Shown here: positions 1 through 8,328 of the stretch, in pieces
Numbering within the stretch: the first letter of the stretch is position 1
Layout of the letters: every line of letters starts with the position of its first letter
From: LSUCC0057 sp042091915
GTDB lineage: Bacteria > Pseudomonadota > Gammaproteobacteria > Pseudomonadales > Porticoccaceae
NCBI GenBank assembly: GCA_042091915.1
Contig: JBELGO010000001.1
Coordinates: 1 to 64,000 of the forward strand
Length of the DNA stretch: 64,000 nucleotides
Reading direction: 5' to 3'
Translations under genes and position numbers: made by a program
Notes under the pieces: model-generated
The model's input: only the letters and a program-made list of their open reading frames with translations
The model's database searches: none
What the model was told of the DNA's origin: nothing

Positions 1-789
1 AATAGCAGCCACTGAAGTGTCTTGGCTGAGCATCACCGATAAATCGATCGCCGACACATTCATTGTCGGCACCCGCATCGCCTGCGCCTCAAAGCGCCCC
101 GATAGGGCCGGCATTAAACGATCGATACCCCGTCCCAGCGATGTATCGACAGGGATAATCGAGTGGATTGCTGCGCGGGTTTTGCGCAGATCCGTAGCGT
201 GGTAGGCATCGATCACCGGCTGGTCATTCATCGCCGAATGGATGGTTGTAATGACTCCGCCCTCGACACCAAATTCACGCGCCAAAACATCGATAACTGG
301 CACTACACAATTGGTTGAACACGAGGCAGCTGAAACGATGCGTTGCTCACTACTCAGCGCCGCCAGCTGATCATGGTTGTAGCCGTAAACTACGGTGGCA
401 TCGACATCGGCCTCGGCTGGCTGCGAAAACAGTACCCGCTGTGCACCGCGCGCGAGGTGTTGCTCGGCGGTGGCGCGGTCGGTAAAGCGGCCGCTGCACT
501 CCAGCACTAAGTCAACCTGATGAGCGCTCCAATCGAGTTCCGCTATCGACTCACAGTGGCTGATCGCGATGGTATCGCCGTTGACCAACAACTGCTCCTG
601 TGCAGTGCTGACCTCACCGGGAAAGCGTCCGTGGGTAGAGTCGTAGCGGGTTAGGTGAGCAATGGTACGGCAGTCAGCCGGTTCATTAATGGCGACAATC
701 TGCAGATGCTGACGCGCGCCCGACTCGTAGAGCGCACGCAACACCGAACGGCCAATGCGGCCATAGCCATTAATTGCCAGCCGTATCAT
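1..789 (-). CDS. epd: Erythrose-4-phosphate dehydrogenase (GAPDH family), 3' part cut by window edge
   Basis: NAD-dependent oxidation of erythrose 4-phosphate to 4-phosphoerythronate, the entry to pyridoxal phosphate synthesis; the fold is that of GAPDH. The protein opens with the Rossmann motif INGYGRIGR. The active-site stretch reads SAASCSTNC, where the family usually has SCTTNC. The stretches IHSAMNDQPVIDAYH and IIPVDTSLGRGI match Epd better than GapA. The ATG at 789 lies only 4 bases after the tkt stop, so the two genes are almost certainly co-transcribed, the common tkt-epd-pgk order. About 263 codons are visible; the C-terminus lies beyond base 1. A GapA-type function cannot be fully excluded without the rest. 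Confidence 0.87.
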   Translation of the reverse strand, partial: MIRLAINGYGRIGRSVLRALYESGARQHLQIVAINEPADCRTIAHLTRYDSTHGRFPGEVSTAQEQLLVNGDTIAISHCESIAELDWSAHQVDLVLECSGRFTDRATAEQHLARGAQRVLFSQPAEADVDATVVYGYNHDQLAALSSEQRIVSAASCSTNCVVPVIDVLAREFGVEGGVITTIHSAMNDQPVIDAYHATDLRKTRAAIHSIIPVDTSLGRGIDRLMPALSGRFEAQAMRVPTMNVSAIDLSVMLSQDTSVAAI

Positions 790-793
790 CGGC

Positions 794-2818
794 TCAGCCA
801 GCGACCTGCGCCGCGCTCTCTTTAACGGCTGCAACTACGTTGTCGACAGTGAAACCAAAGTGCTTCATCAGTACATCGCCTGGGGCAGATTCGCCAAAGC
901 TAGTCATACCGACTACACGGCCATCGAGACCGACAAACTTGTACCAGTAGTCAGCGTGCAGCGCCTCGACAGCAACCCGTGCACGCACTGCTGGCGGCAG
1001 TACGCTATCGCGGTAGGCAGCATCTTGCGCGCTGAAAAGTTCGGCACACGGCATCGACACCACCTGCGCTTCAATACCTTGTTCAGCCAACTGCTGTGCA
1101 GCTTGCATGGCCAGCTCGACCTCGGAGCCAGTAGCGATTAACAGCGCCTGTGGGTCGGCAGCTGCGCGCAGCACATAACCGCCGCGCTCAATGTTGGCTA
1201 CTTGCTCAGCATCGCGCGCCATCGGCGCCAAACCTTGGCGGCTAAATACCAGCGCACTGGGACCGTCGTGACGGACTATGGCACTCTTCCAGCAGACCGC
1301 AGATTCGACTGCATCACAGGGGCGCCAAGTGTGCAAATTGGGAGTGCTGCGCAGAGCGCTGAGCTGCTCAACCGGTTGGTGAGTCGGGCCATCTTCGCCG
1401 AGGCCCACTGAGTCGTGCGTGTAGACGAAAATGGCGCGCTGCTTCATCAGCGCTGCCATGCGCACTGCGTTGCGAGCGTACTCCATAAACATCAGGAACG
1501 TGGCGCCGTAGTTGATGAAACCACCGTGCAAGGCAATACCGTTCATCATCGCGCTCATACCGAACTCGCGCACTCCGTAATAGAGATAGTTGCCGTTGGC
1601 GTCGTCGGCACTGACACCTTTTGCGCCGGACCACAAGGTTAAGTTAGAGCCGGCCAAATCGGCCGAGCCACCGAGCAGCTCAGGCAGCAGTGGGCCAAAT
1701 GCGTTGAGGCTGTTTTGTGACGCTTTGCGCGAGGCCACTTTTTCCATCTTGGCTTGGCACTCGGCGATGTAGGCGTCGGCACCGGCAATAAAGTCGGCTG
1801 GCAGCTCACCCTTAACGCGGCGGCTGTACTCGGCAGCCAGCTCAGGGTAAGCGGCGCGATAAGCGGCAAAGCGCTCGCTCCAAGCAGCGTGGGCAGCGGC
1901 ACCGCGCTCGCGGGCACTCCATGCCTGGGCAATATCGGCGGGGACCTCAAATGGGCCGTGCTGCCAGCCGAGTTGAGCGCGCGTTAGGGCAATTTCGTCT
2001 GCACCCAACGGGGCACCGTGGCAATCCTCTTTGCCCTGTTTGTTGGGCGAACCAAAGCCGATCACGGTTTTGCAGCAGATCAAAGTCGGCTTGCTGGTCT
2101 CGGCGCGCGCCGTTTCGACGGCCGCTTTAATGGCGTCGGCATCGTGGCCATCAACAGCGGGGATAACCTGCCAGCCGTAGGATTCAAACCGCGCTTGCGT
2201 ATCATCGGTGAACCAGCCCGGCTGACCCTCGGCACCGCCGACATCACCGTCGATAGAGATGCCGTTGTCGTCGTAAAAAGCGATCAATTTACCCAGCCCC
2301 AAGGTGCCTGCCAGAGAGCAGGTTTCGTGGGAGATGCCCTCCATCAAACAGCCGTCCCCGAGAAAGGTGTAGGTGTAGTGGTCGACAATCGCGTGCTGGT
2401 CGCGGTTAAATTGCGCGGCGAGTATCTTCTCTGCCAGCGCCATACCGACCGCATTGGAAATACCTTGGCCGAGCGGGCCAGTGGTGGTCTCAACGCCGGG
2501 GGCATAGCCGTATTCTGGGTGGCCGGGGGTCTTGCTGTGCAGTTGGCGGAAGTTTTTCAGCTCTTCAATGGGCAGATCGTAACCGGCCAGGTGCAACAGT
2601 GAGTAAAGCAACATAGAGCCGTGGCCGTTGGAGAGCACAAAGCGATCCCGGTTGCACCAGCTCGGGTCGCTGGGATCGTGGCTGAGGTAATCGTTCCAGA
2701 GCACTTCGGCGATATCAGCCATACCCATTGGGGCGCCGGGGTGGCCGCTGTTGGCCTGTTGAACTGCGTCCATACTGAGGGCGCGAATGGCATTGGCCAA
2801 CTCTCTACGTGAAGCCAT
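794..2818 (-). CDS. tkt: Transketolase
   Basis: Thiamine-diphosphate enzyme that moves two-carbon ketol units in the non-oxidative pentose phosphate pathway and supplies erythrose 4-phosphate, the substrate of the Epd encoded next. Typical motifs are present: SGHPGAPMGMADIAEVLW near the N-terminus, the ThDP/metal motif region GDGCLMEGISHE, and the pyrimidine-domain stretch THDSVGLGEDGPTHQPVEQL. The open frame reaches back to 2866, but I place the start at 2818 (protein begins MASRRELANAI, 674 residues) because AGGAGA lies just before that ATG and family members start there. It is the first gene of the leftward tkt-epd unit. Confidence 0.96.
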   Translation of the reverse strand: MASRRELANAIRALSMDAVQQANSGHPGAPMGMADIAEVLWNDYLSHDPSDPSWCNRDRFVLSNGHGSMLLYSLLHLAGYDLPIEELKNFRQLHSKTPGHPEYGYAPGVETTTGPLGQGISNAVGMALAEKILAAQFNRDQHAIVDHYTYTFLGDGCLMEGISHETCSLAGTLGLGKLIAFYDDNGISIDGDVGGAEGQPGWFTDDTQARFESYGWQVIPAVDGHDADAIKAAVETARAETSKPTLICCKTVIGFGSPNKQGKEDCHGAPLGADEIALTRAQLGWQHGPFEVPADIAQAWSARERGAAAHAAWSERFAAYRAAYPELAAEYSRRVKGELPADFIAGADAYIAECQAKMEKVASRKASQNSLNAFGPLLPELLGGSADLAGSNLTLWSGAKGVSADDANGNYLYYGVREFGMSAMMNGIALHGGFINYGATFLMFMEYARNAVRMAALMKQRAIFVYTHDSVGLGEDGPTHQPVEQLSALRSTPNLHTWRPCDAVESAVCWKSAIVRHDGPSALVFSRQGLAPMARDAEQVANIERGGYVLRAAADPQALLIATGSEVELAMQAAQQLAEQGIEAQVVSMPCAELFSAQDAAYRDSVLPPAVRARVAVEALHADYWYKFVGLDGRVVGMTSFGESAPGDVLMKHFGFTVDNVVAAVKESAAQVAG

Positions 2819-2957
2819 TGATCTTCTCCTGTCGCTTTGTGCGTCTGTGGTTATGGCGGCTCTCAAAGAGCCCTTAAATTTAGTCAGCTATTGTCGCTCA
2901 GCGCGGCTGGGCAAACAATAAAAGTGCCATTATATCGACTCAAAAGCCTGTTTATTC

Positions 2958-2978
2958 ACTATTTGACTGGCAAATAGT
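2958..2978. repeat. Inverted repeat in the tkt/sahR intergenic region
   Basis: Perfect 8-base arms ACTATTTG and CAAATAGT are separated by 5 bases, in the 253-base spacer between the divergent tkt and sahR genes. It has the form of a dimeric regulator site and lies about 140 bases upstream of the tkt start. The protein that would bind it is unknown. Confidence 0.4.
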
Positions 2979-3005
2979 CTATCTCTGCATCCATTGGCAC
3001 TTTTG

Positions 3006-3045
3006 CTATATGGATATTTTTTTATATAAAAAAATTTCGATATAG
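3006..3045. promoter_or_regulatory. 40-bp near-perfect palindrome, candidate SahR operator
   Basis: Twenty-base half sites beginning CTATAT and ending ATATAG pair at 18 of 20 positions around a central TATA in an A/T-rich core. It ends 26 bases before the sahR ATG, so a dimer bound here would cover the promoter or leader of the SAM-cycle operon. SahR proteins are known to repress S-adenosylmethionine recycling genes and to bind palindromes; that this particular site is the SahR operator is inference from position and symmetry. Confidence 0.6.
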
Positions 3046-3071
3046 CCGGGCGCTGTGATAAAGTGCTCGGC

Positions 3072-4091
3072 ATGTCTTCTTCTGTCGCCTCCCATTGCGC
3101 CCCGCTCAGTGCAGTTACCACTGCCGACGGGCCCCTGACCCAGCTGTGCAAAGCCGCTGGAGATCCTTTGCGCATGCAGATATTGCGCGTATTGCGACAC
3201 AACTCCTACGGGGTATTAGAGCTCTGTCAGATTTTTTCGATACGCCAATCGACTATGAGCCATCACCTCAAGCTACTCGCCAATGCTGGGCTACTGGCCA
3301 CCCGACGCGAAGCGACCAGTATCTTTTACCGCCGCAACAGTGCCCACCCCGAGCACTCTATCAGCGCTTTTTTAACCGCCCTCTACCGGGCAGTTGACGA
3401 GCTGAGCATTGAACCCGAGCAGCAGTGCCTGATCGATGCTGTCCACGCTGAACGCAGCGCCAATTCGCGGCAGTTCTTTGACGACAACGCCGAGCGCTTT
3501 GATGCCAACCAGGACCTCATCGCCAGCTGGCGAGACTACGGTGAGAGTGTCGAGCGCTTTGTCGACCAACATGTCTCAGGCGAGCGTCTCTGCGCCGTTG
3601 AGATTGGTCCAGGTTACGGCGATTTTTTGCCCTATTTAAGTCGCCACTACGAACGCGTGGTGGCCGTTGAAAATGCCGCGCCTATGCTGGCCGCCTGCCA
3701 ACAGCGCACGGCTGAGTACGGACTCGAGAATATCAATTACCTGCATGGCGACAGCCGCAGTCCGGCACTGGCTGAGGTTCGCGCAGACCTAGTCTCGTTG
3801 AACATGGTGCTTCACCACAACGCAGCCCCCGCTGAGATCATTGCCGACGCTGCCGCTCTGCTCAGTGACAGCGGTTCGCTGTTGATTACCGAGCTCTGTG
3901 AGCACGATCAATCTTGGGTGCAAAGCGCCTGCGGCGATCTGTGGTTGGGGCTTGCCGCCGAAGCACTTGAAGAGTGGTGCGCTGCAGCCGGCCTAATGCC
4001 TGCGGCAAGCCTCTACTTGGCTCAACGCAATGGCTTCAGATTACAAATTCGTCAATTTATTGCTGCCACCAATTTCGCAGCTAGCCGATAA
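3072..4091 (+). CDS. sahR: ArsR-family regulator fused to a methyltransferase domain (SahR-like)
   Basis: Probable sensor-repressor of the SAM cycle. Residues about 20-95 form a winged-helix ArsR domain (AGDPLRMQILRVL, then STMSHHLKLLANAGLLATRRE, then IFYRR). The C-terminal two thirds is a class I methyltransferase fold with the SAM/SAH-binding loop VEIGPGYGDFLPYL. In characterised SahR proteins this type of domain binds S-adenosylhomocysteine as effector. The gene lies 21 bases before metK and is followed by ahcY and metF, exactly the genes such a regulator would control. I use the ATG at 3072 (339 residues); an in-frame GTG at 3063 would add three residues. A palindrome at 3006-3045 is a likely self-operator. 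Confidence 0.85.
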   Translation: MSSSVASHCAPLSAVTTADGPLTQLCKAAGDPLRMQILRVLRHNSYGVLELCQIFSIRQSTMSHHLKLLANAGLLATRREATSIFYRRNSAHPEHSISAFLTALYRAVDELSIEPEQQCLIDAVHAERSANSRQFFDDNAERFDANQDLIASWRDYGESVERFVDQHVSGERLCAVEIGPGYGDFLPYLSRHYERVVAVENAAPMLAACQQRTAEYGLENINYLHGDSRSPALAEVRADLVSLNMVLHHNAAPAEIIADAAALLSDSGSLLITELCEHDQSWVQSACGDLWLGLAAEALEEWCAAAGLMPAASLYLAQRNGFRLQIRQFIAATNFAASR

Positions 4092-4112
4092 CGGCGCTAC
4101 AGAGGAACTCAC

Positions 4113-5267
4113 ATGTCGCAATATACTACCTTCACCTCCGAGTCGGTCTCTGAGGGTCACCCGGACAAGATGGCCGACCAGATCTCCGATGCCGTGCTCG
4201 ACGCCATCATCAAGGACGATCCGCACGCCCGCGTAGCGGTTGAGACACTGGTCAAAACGGGTATGGCTATCGTCGCTGGCGAAGTGCGCACCAACACCTA
4301 TGTCGACCTCGAAGAGATCGTCCGCGATGTCATTTGTGAGATCGGCTACAACAGCTCTGATGTCGGCTTTGATGGCCGCAGCTGTGCGGTACTGAATGCC
4401 ATCGGCAAACAGTCTAGCGATATCGCGCAAGGGGTAGATGAGGGCGAGAAAAAAGAGATCGGTGCCGGCGACCAGGGATTGATGTTTGGCTACGCCACCA
4501 ACGAGACGCCGGTACTGATGCCGGCGCCCATCTACTACTCGCACCGGTTAGTAGAAAAACAGGCCGAGCTGCGCAAAAGTGGCGCACTGAGCTGGTTGCG
4601 CCCCGATGCCAAGAGCCAGATCACTCTGCGCTACGAGCAAGGCATGCCGGTTGCTGTCGATGCGGTGGTGCTCTCCACTCAACACGACGAGAGCATCAGC
4701 CAAGCCGATCTGCAGGCGGCAGTGCGCGAACTGATCATCGATCCGGTGCTACCAGAACAGTGGCTGCACGCCGATACCCAGTACCACATCAATCCCACCG
4801 GCAAGTTTATTATTGGCGGCCCGATGGGTGACTGCGGTTTAACCGGGCGCAAAATTATTGTCGACACCTACGGCGGCATGGCCCACCACGGTGGCGGCGC
4901 CTTTTCTGGCAAGGACCCGACCAAGGTAGACCGCTCGGCCGCGTATGCCGGGCGCTATGTGGCGAAAAATATCGTCGCCGCTGGGCTCGCTGAGCGCTGT
5001 GAGATCCAAGTCTCTTACGCCATCGGTGTCGCCGAGCCAACCTCTATTAGTATCAACACCTTTGGCACCGGCAAACTGGGCGACAGCGAGATTGTTGCGC
5101 TGGTCCGCGAGCACTTCGACCTGCGCCCTGCCGGCTTAATTGAAATGCTCGATTTGCGCCGCCCGATTTACCGCGAAACTGCCGCCTATGGCCACTTCGG
5201 CCGCGAACTGGCCAACTTTACCTGGGAGCGCACCGACCGCGCCGCCCTTCTGCGCGCTGCGCTCTAA
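4113..5267 (+). CDS. metK: S-adenosylmethionine synthase
   Basis: Makes S-adenosylmethionine from methionine and ATP in the cytoplasm. The 384-residue length and motifs are those of bacterial MetK: SEGHPDKMADQISDAVLD at the N-terminus, GAGDQGLMFGYA in the middle, and the P-loop-like GGGAFSGKDPTKVDRSAAY with the catalytic lysine. The start ATG is preceded by GAGGAACTCAC. It is the second gene of the sahR-metK-ahcY-metF-rsmE unit, 34 bases before ahcY. The short spacer leaves no room for a SAH riboswitch, so control is more likely through SahR. Confidence 0.98.
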   Translation: MSQYTTFTSESVSEGHPDKMADQISDAVLDAIIKDDPHARVAVETLVKTGMAIVAGEVRTNTYVDLEEIVRDVICEIGYNSSDVGFDGRSCAVLNAIGKQSSDIAQGVDEGEKKEIGAGDQGLMFGYATNETPVLMPAPIYYSHRLVEKQAELRKSGALSWLRPDAKSQITLRYEQGMPVAVDAVVLSTQHDESISQADLQAAVRELIIDPVLPEQWLHADTQYHINPTGKFIIGGPMGDCGLTGRKIIVDTYGGMAHHGGGAFSGKDPTKVDRSAAYAGRYVAKNIVAAGLAERCEIQVSYAIGVAEPTSISINTFGTGKLGDSEIVALVREHFDLRPAGLIEMLDLRRPIYRETAAYGHFGRELANFTWERTDRAALLRAAL

Positions 5268-5301
5268 CCCGACCAATAACCTACGCATACTGGAGTTCAC
5301 C

Positions 5302-6678
5302 ATGAACGCACAACTCGATATTAAAACAGATTACAAAGTGGCCGATATTGGCTTAGCGGAATTTGGCCGCCAAGAGATCGCTATCGCCGAAACTGAAATG
5401 CCGGCTCTGATCGCTCTGCGCGACAAATATGCCGCTGCACAGCCACTGGCCGGCGCCAAGATTCTCGGCTGTATTCACATGACCATTCAAACTGCTGTGC
5501 TGATCCAGACACTCGAAGCGCTCGGAGCCGAGGTGCGCTGGACCTCGTGCAATATCTTCTCCACGCAAGATCACGCCGCAGCAGCCATTGCCGCCGCTGG
5601 TACGCCGGTATTCGCCTGGAAAGGTGAAACCGAAGAGGAATACGACTGGTGTCTGGAGCAGCAGGTATTAAAAGATGGCAAACCTTGGGATGCCAACATG
5701 ATCCTCGATGATGGCGGTGACTTGACTGCACTGCTGCATCAGAAATACCCCGAGGTACTGGAACGCGTTCACGGTATTACCGAGGAGACCACCACCGGTG
5801 TTCACCGCCTTTATGAGATGCTCAACAATGGCGAACTCAAAGTGCCGGCGATCAACGTCAACGACTCGGTCACCAAGTCTAAAAACGACAATAAATACGG
5901 CTGTCGCCACAGCTTGAGCGATGCCATTAAGCGCGGCACCGATCACCTGCTAATGGGTAAGAAAGCCCTAGTTATCGGCTACGGCGATGTCGGCAAAGGC
6001 TCTGCGCAGTCACTCGCCCAAGAGGGCATGATTGTGCGTGTCACCGAGATCGATCCGATCTGCGCCATGCAAGCCTGCATGGATGGCTTTGAAGTGGTCT
6101 CGCCCTACATTGGCGGCAACCCCGATGCCGGTGTCGACGTCGCCACAGTCAGCGCCTTCGACCTGGTGGTAACCACCACAGGCAATGTCGATGTCTGCAG
6201 CGCCGAAATACTTAAAGCACTTCGCTCAGGTTGTTTAGTTTGTAACATCGGCCACTTCGACAACGAGATCGACACCGCCTTCATGCGCAAGAATTGGGAG
6301 TGGCAAGAGATCAAACCTCAAGTGCACAAAATTTATCGCGACCGCGCCAACCACGACTACCTGCTGCTGCTTTCAGAAGGGCGGCTGGTCAACTTGGGCA
6401 ACGCCACTGGCCACCCCAGCCGCATTATGGATGGCTCATTTGCCAACCAAGTACTGGCGCAGATCCATCTCTATCAGCAGGCCTTTGCCGATGCTAGCGC
6501 CGAACAGAAAGCCCAACTGTTGCGTGTAGAAGTACTGCCCAAGCAACTCGATGAAGAGGTAGCAGCCCACATGGTGCGCGGTTTTGGCGGGGTGATCACA
6601 CAATTGAGCCAGCGCCAAGCCGACTACATCGGTGTGACCGTGAACGGTCCATTCAAAGACGACCAGTACCGCTACTAA
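5302..6678 (+). CDS. ahcY: Adenosylhomocysteinase
   Basis: NAD-dependent hydrolase that splits S-adenosylhomocysteine into adenosine and homocysteine, relieving product inhibition of methyltransferases. The NAD-binding loop GYGDVGKGSAQSL, the substrate region with NVNDSVTKSKNDNKYGCRHSL, and the C-terminal end FKDDQYRY are all typical. The frame stays open further upstream into metK, but the true start is the ATG at 5302 (458 residues, beginning MNAQLDIKTDYK), with TGGAG 7 bases before it. It is followed after 14 bases by metF, which remethylates the homocysteine branch, so the two work in the same cycle. Confidence 0.97.
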   Translation: MNAQLDIKTDYKVADIGLAEFGRQEIAIAETEMPALIALRDKYAAAQPLAGAKILGCIHMTIQTAVLIQTLEALGAEVRWTSCNIFSTQDHAAAAIAAAGTPVFAWKGETEEEYDWCLEQQVLKDGKPWDANMILDDGGDLTALLHQKYPEVLERVHGITEETTTGVHRLYEMLNNGELKVPAINVNDSVTKSKNDNKYGCRHSLSDAIKRGTDHLLMGKKALVIGYGDVGKGSAQSLAQEGMIVRVTEIDPICAMQACMDGFEVVSPYIGGNPDAGVDVATVSAFDLVVTTTGNVDVCSAEILKALRSGCLVCNIGHFDNEIDTAFMRKNWEWQEIKPQVHKIYRDRANHDYLLLLSEGRLVNLGNATGHPSRIMDGSFANQVLAQIHLYQQAFADASAEQKAQLLRVEVLPKQLDEEVAAHMVRGFGGVITQLSQRQADYIGVTVNGPFKDDQYRY

Positions 6679-6692
6679 GAAAGGCAAACGCA

Positions 6693-7535
6693 ATGACAGA
6701 GCAACGTAGTGTGCCGATCAGTTTTGAGTTTTTCCCACCCAAAACTGATCAGGGGCGCATTAACTTAGCGGAGACCCGCAGCCAGCTGGCGCAGTTTAAT
6801 CCCGAGTATTTTTCGGTCACTTACGGCGCTGGCGGCTCAACTCGCGACACCACCAAGAATGCAGTCGTTGAACTGATAGATGCCGGCAGCCGCGCCGCAC
6901 CTCATCTCTCTTTTGGTGGTGATGGCGAGCAGACCATCGCCGCACTGCTGGGCGATTACGCTGCGGCCGGAGTCGAGCACATCGTCGCCCTGCGCGGCGA
7001 CTTGCCCTCTGGCATGGGCGGTGCCAGCCAGCTGGTACACGCCAACCAACTGGTTGAATTTATTCGCCGTGAAACCGGCGATCAGTTCAATATATTGGTC
7101 GCCGCCTATCCGGAAATACACCCTGAGGCAGAGAGCTATAGCCGCGATATCTACTGGCTGGGTGAAAAGTTTCGCGCCGGGGCCGATGCCGCTATCACCC
7201 AATACTTTTACAACCCAGAGGCGTACTTTAGGTTTGTCGACAGCTGTCAGAAAGCGGGTATCGACCAACCAATCGTGCCGGGCATTATGCCGCTGACTAA
7301 TTTTAAAAATTTGCTGCGCTTTTCGGAGAGCTGCGGCGCCGATATTCCGCGCTGGCTGCGCTGGCAACTGCAAGAGCGCGCCGACAGCAGTGAAGATTTG
7401 ATCGAGTATGGTCTCGAAGTCGTCACCCGTCTCTGCGAGCAGCTGGTGGCCGGCGGTGCCCCGGGCTTACACTTTTACACCATGAACCAGTGGCGACCCA
7501 CCAGCCGGCTCTGCAACAACTTGCTGGGCAGCTAA
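6693..7535 (+). CDS. metF: 5,10-methylenetetrahydrofolate reductase
   Basis: FAD enzyme that reduces methylene-THF to methyl-THF, the methyl donor for methionine synthase. The protein begins with the family signature ISFEFFPPKTDQG, contains SVTYGAGGSTRDTT and HIVALRGDLP, and ends in the substrate-site region PGLHFYTMNQW. At 280 residues it has normal bacterial MetF length. The start lies 14 bases after ahcY with a purine-rich AAGAAAGG upstream. Its stop codon sits in the loop of a hairpin that also contains the start codon of rsmE. Confidence 0.96.
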   Translation: MTEQRSVPISFEFFPPKTDQGRINLAETRSQLAQFNPEYFSVTYGAGGSTRDTTKNAVVELIDAGSRAAPHLSFGGDGEQTIAALLGDYAAAGVEHIVALRGDLPSGMGGASQLVHANQLVEFIRRETGDQFNILVAAYPEIHPEAESYSRDIYWLGEKFRAGADAAITQYFYNPEAYFRFVDSCQKAGIDQPIVPGIMPLTNFKNLLRFSESCGADIPRWLRWQLQERADSSEDLIEYGLEVVTRLCEQLVAGGAPGLHFYTMNQWRPTSRLCNNLLGS

Positions 7536-7550
7536 CAGCTTGCGCTGCCC
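7526..7550 (+). promoter_or_regulatory. Intercistronic hairpin with metF stop and rsmE start in its loop
   Basis: Perfect 7-base arms GGGCAGC (7526-7532) and GCTGCCC (7544-7550) enclose an 11-base loop. The loop contains the metF TAA (7533-7535) and the rsmE TTG (7540-7542). There is no T-run after the stem, so it is not a standard terminator. A role in translational coupling or in setting RsmE level is inference. Confidence 0.5.
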
Positions 7551-8268
7551 GCGGATTTACAGCCCTGTGCCGCTGGCCAGTGGCAGTATTGTCGAGCTCA
7601 GCGAGAGCGCTGCGCGTCACTGCGTGGCGGCCTTGCGCATGGTGCCGGGGGCGGCGCTGATACTGTTTGACGGGGGTGGTGGAGAGTACGCCGCAACCCT
7701 TATCGAAGCCGGCAAAAAACGCGCTACCGCGCAAGTGGGCGAGCACTCTCCTGTCGACAAGGAGTCAGCGCTTACTATCAATTTAGCAATTGCATTGTCT
7801 AAAGGCGATCGTATGGAGTGGGTGGTTCAAAAAGCCACTGAGTTGGGCGCCACAACCATCTCACCGCTCACCAGCGAACGCAGCGAGGTCAAGCTAAACC
7901 GCGAGCGCGCCGAGAAAAAACAGGCGCAGTGGCAACAGATTGCTATCGCCGCCTGCGAGCAGAGCCAGCGCAACCGTCCCCCCATGGTAGTGCCGATTGC
8001 TCCGCTCCATGAGTTGCTTGCACGCGACACCAGCCGCTGCAAATTAGTCCTCCATCACCGCAGCAACCAAGCGCTACAATCGTATCCCGCACCGCAATCT
8101 GTGTGCCTGTTAATTGGCCCTGAAGGCGGCCTGAGTGACGCTGAAATACTGGCTGCGCAAGCTGCTGGGTTCAACCCACTGACACTGGGTCCGCGCGTTT
8201 TGCGCACCGAGACCGCACCGCTGGCCGCGATCGCCGCCATGCAGACCTTGTGGGGCGATTTTAATTGA
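7540..8268 (+). CDS. rsmE: 16S rRNA (uracil-1498-N3)-methyltransferase
   Basis: SPOUT-class enzyme that methylates U1498 of 16S rRNA using S-adenosylmethionine. The C-terminal knot is clear: LLIGPEGGLSDAEI and LGPRVLRTETAPLAAI, preceded by IAIACEQSQRNR-type sequence around residue 130 (IAIAACEQSQRNR). The N-terminal MRCPRIYSP aligns with the usual RsmE start (MRIPRIY in E. coli), so translation must begin at the TTG at 7540, 4 bases after metF, although no good Shine-Dalgarno sequence is present. Start and metF stop lie together in a hairpin loop, suggesting coupled translation. Confidence 0.94.
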   Translation: MRCPRIYSPVPLASGSIVELSESAARHCVAALRMVPGAALILFDGGGGEYAATLIEAGKKRATAQVGEHSPVDKESALTINLAIALSKGDRMEWVVQKATELGATTISPLTSERSEVKLNRERAEKKQAQWQQIAIAACEQSQRNRPPMVVPIAPLHELLARDTSRCKLVLHHRSNQALQSYPAPQSVCLLIGPEGGLSDAEILAAQAAGFNPLTLGPRVLRTETAPLAAIAAMQTLWGDFN

Positions 8269-8328
8269 CTCACCGCGGCAGCGACTTGCAGTAGACTGTC
8301 TCAAACAACCACTGCGTTGAGGCAAACT

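Noticed and set aside
17..205. 62-codon plus-strand open frame at the left edge
   Set aside because: It is antisense to epd, whose minus-strand protein is clearly recognisable.
2018..2602. 194-codon open frame on the plus strand inside tkt
   Set aside because: Fully antisense to transketolase with no family features; a shadow frame.
5268..5301. SAH riboswitch before ahcY
   Set aside because: Such riboswitches occur before ahcY in some proteobacteria, but the spacer after metK is only 34 bases, too short for the aptamer.
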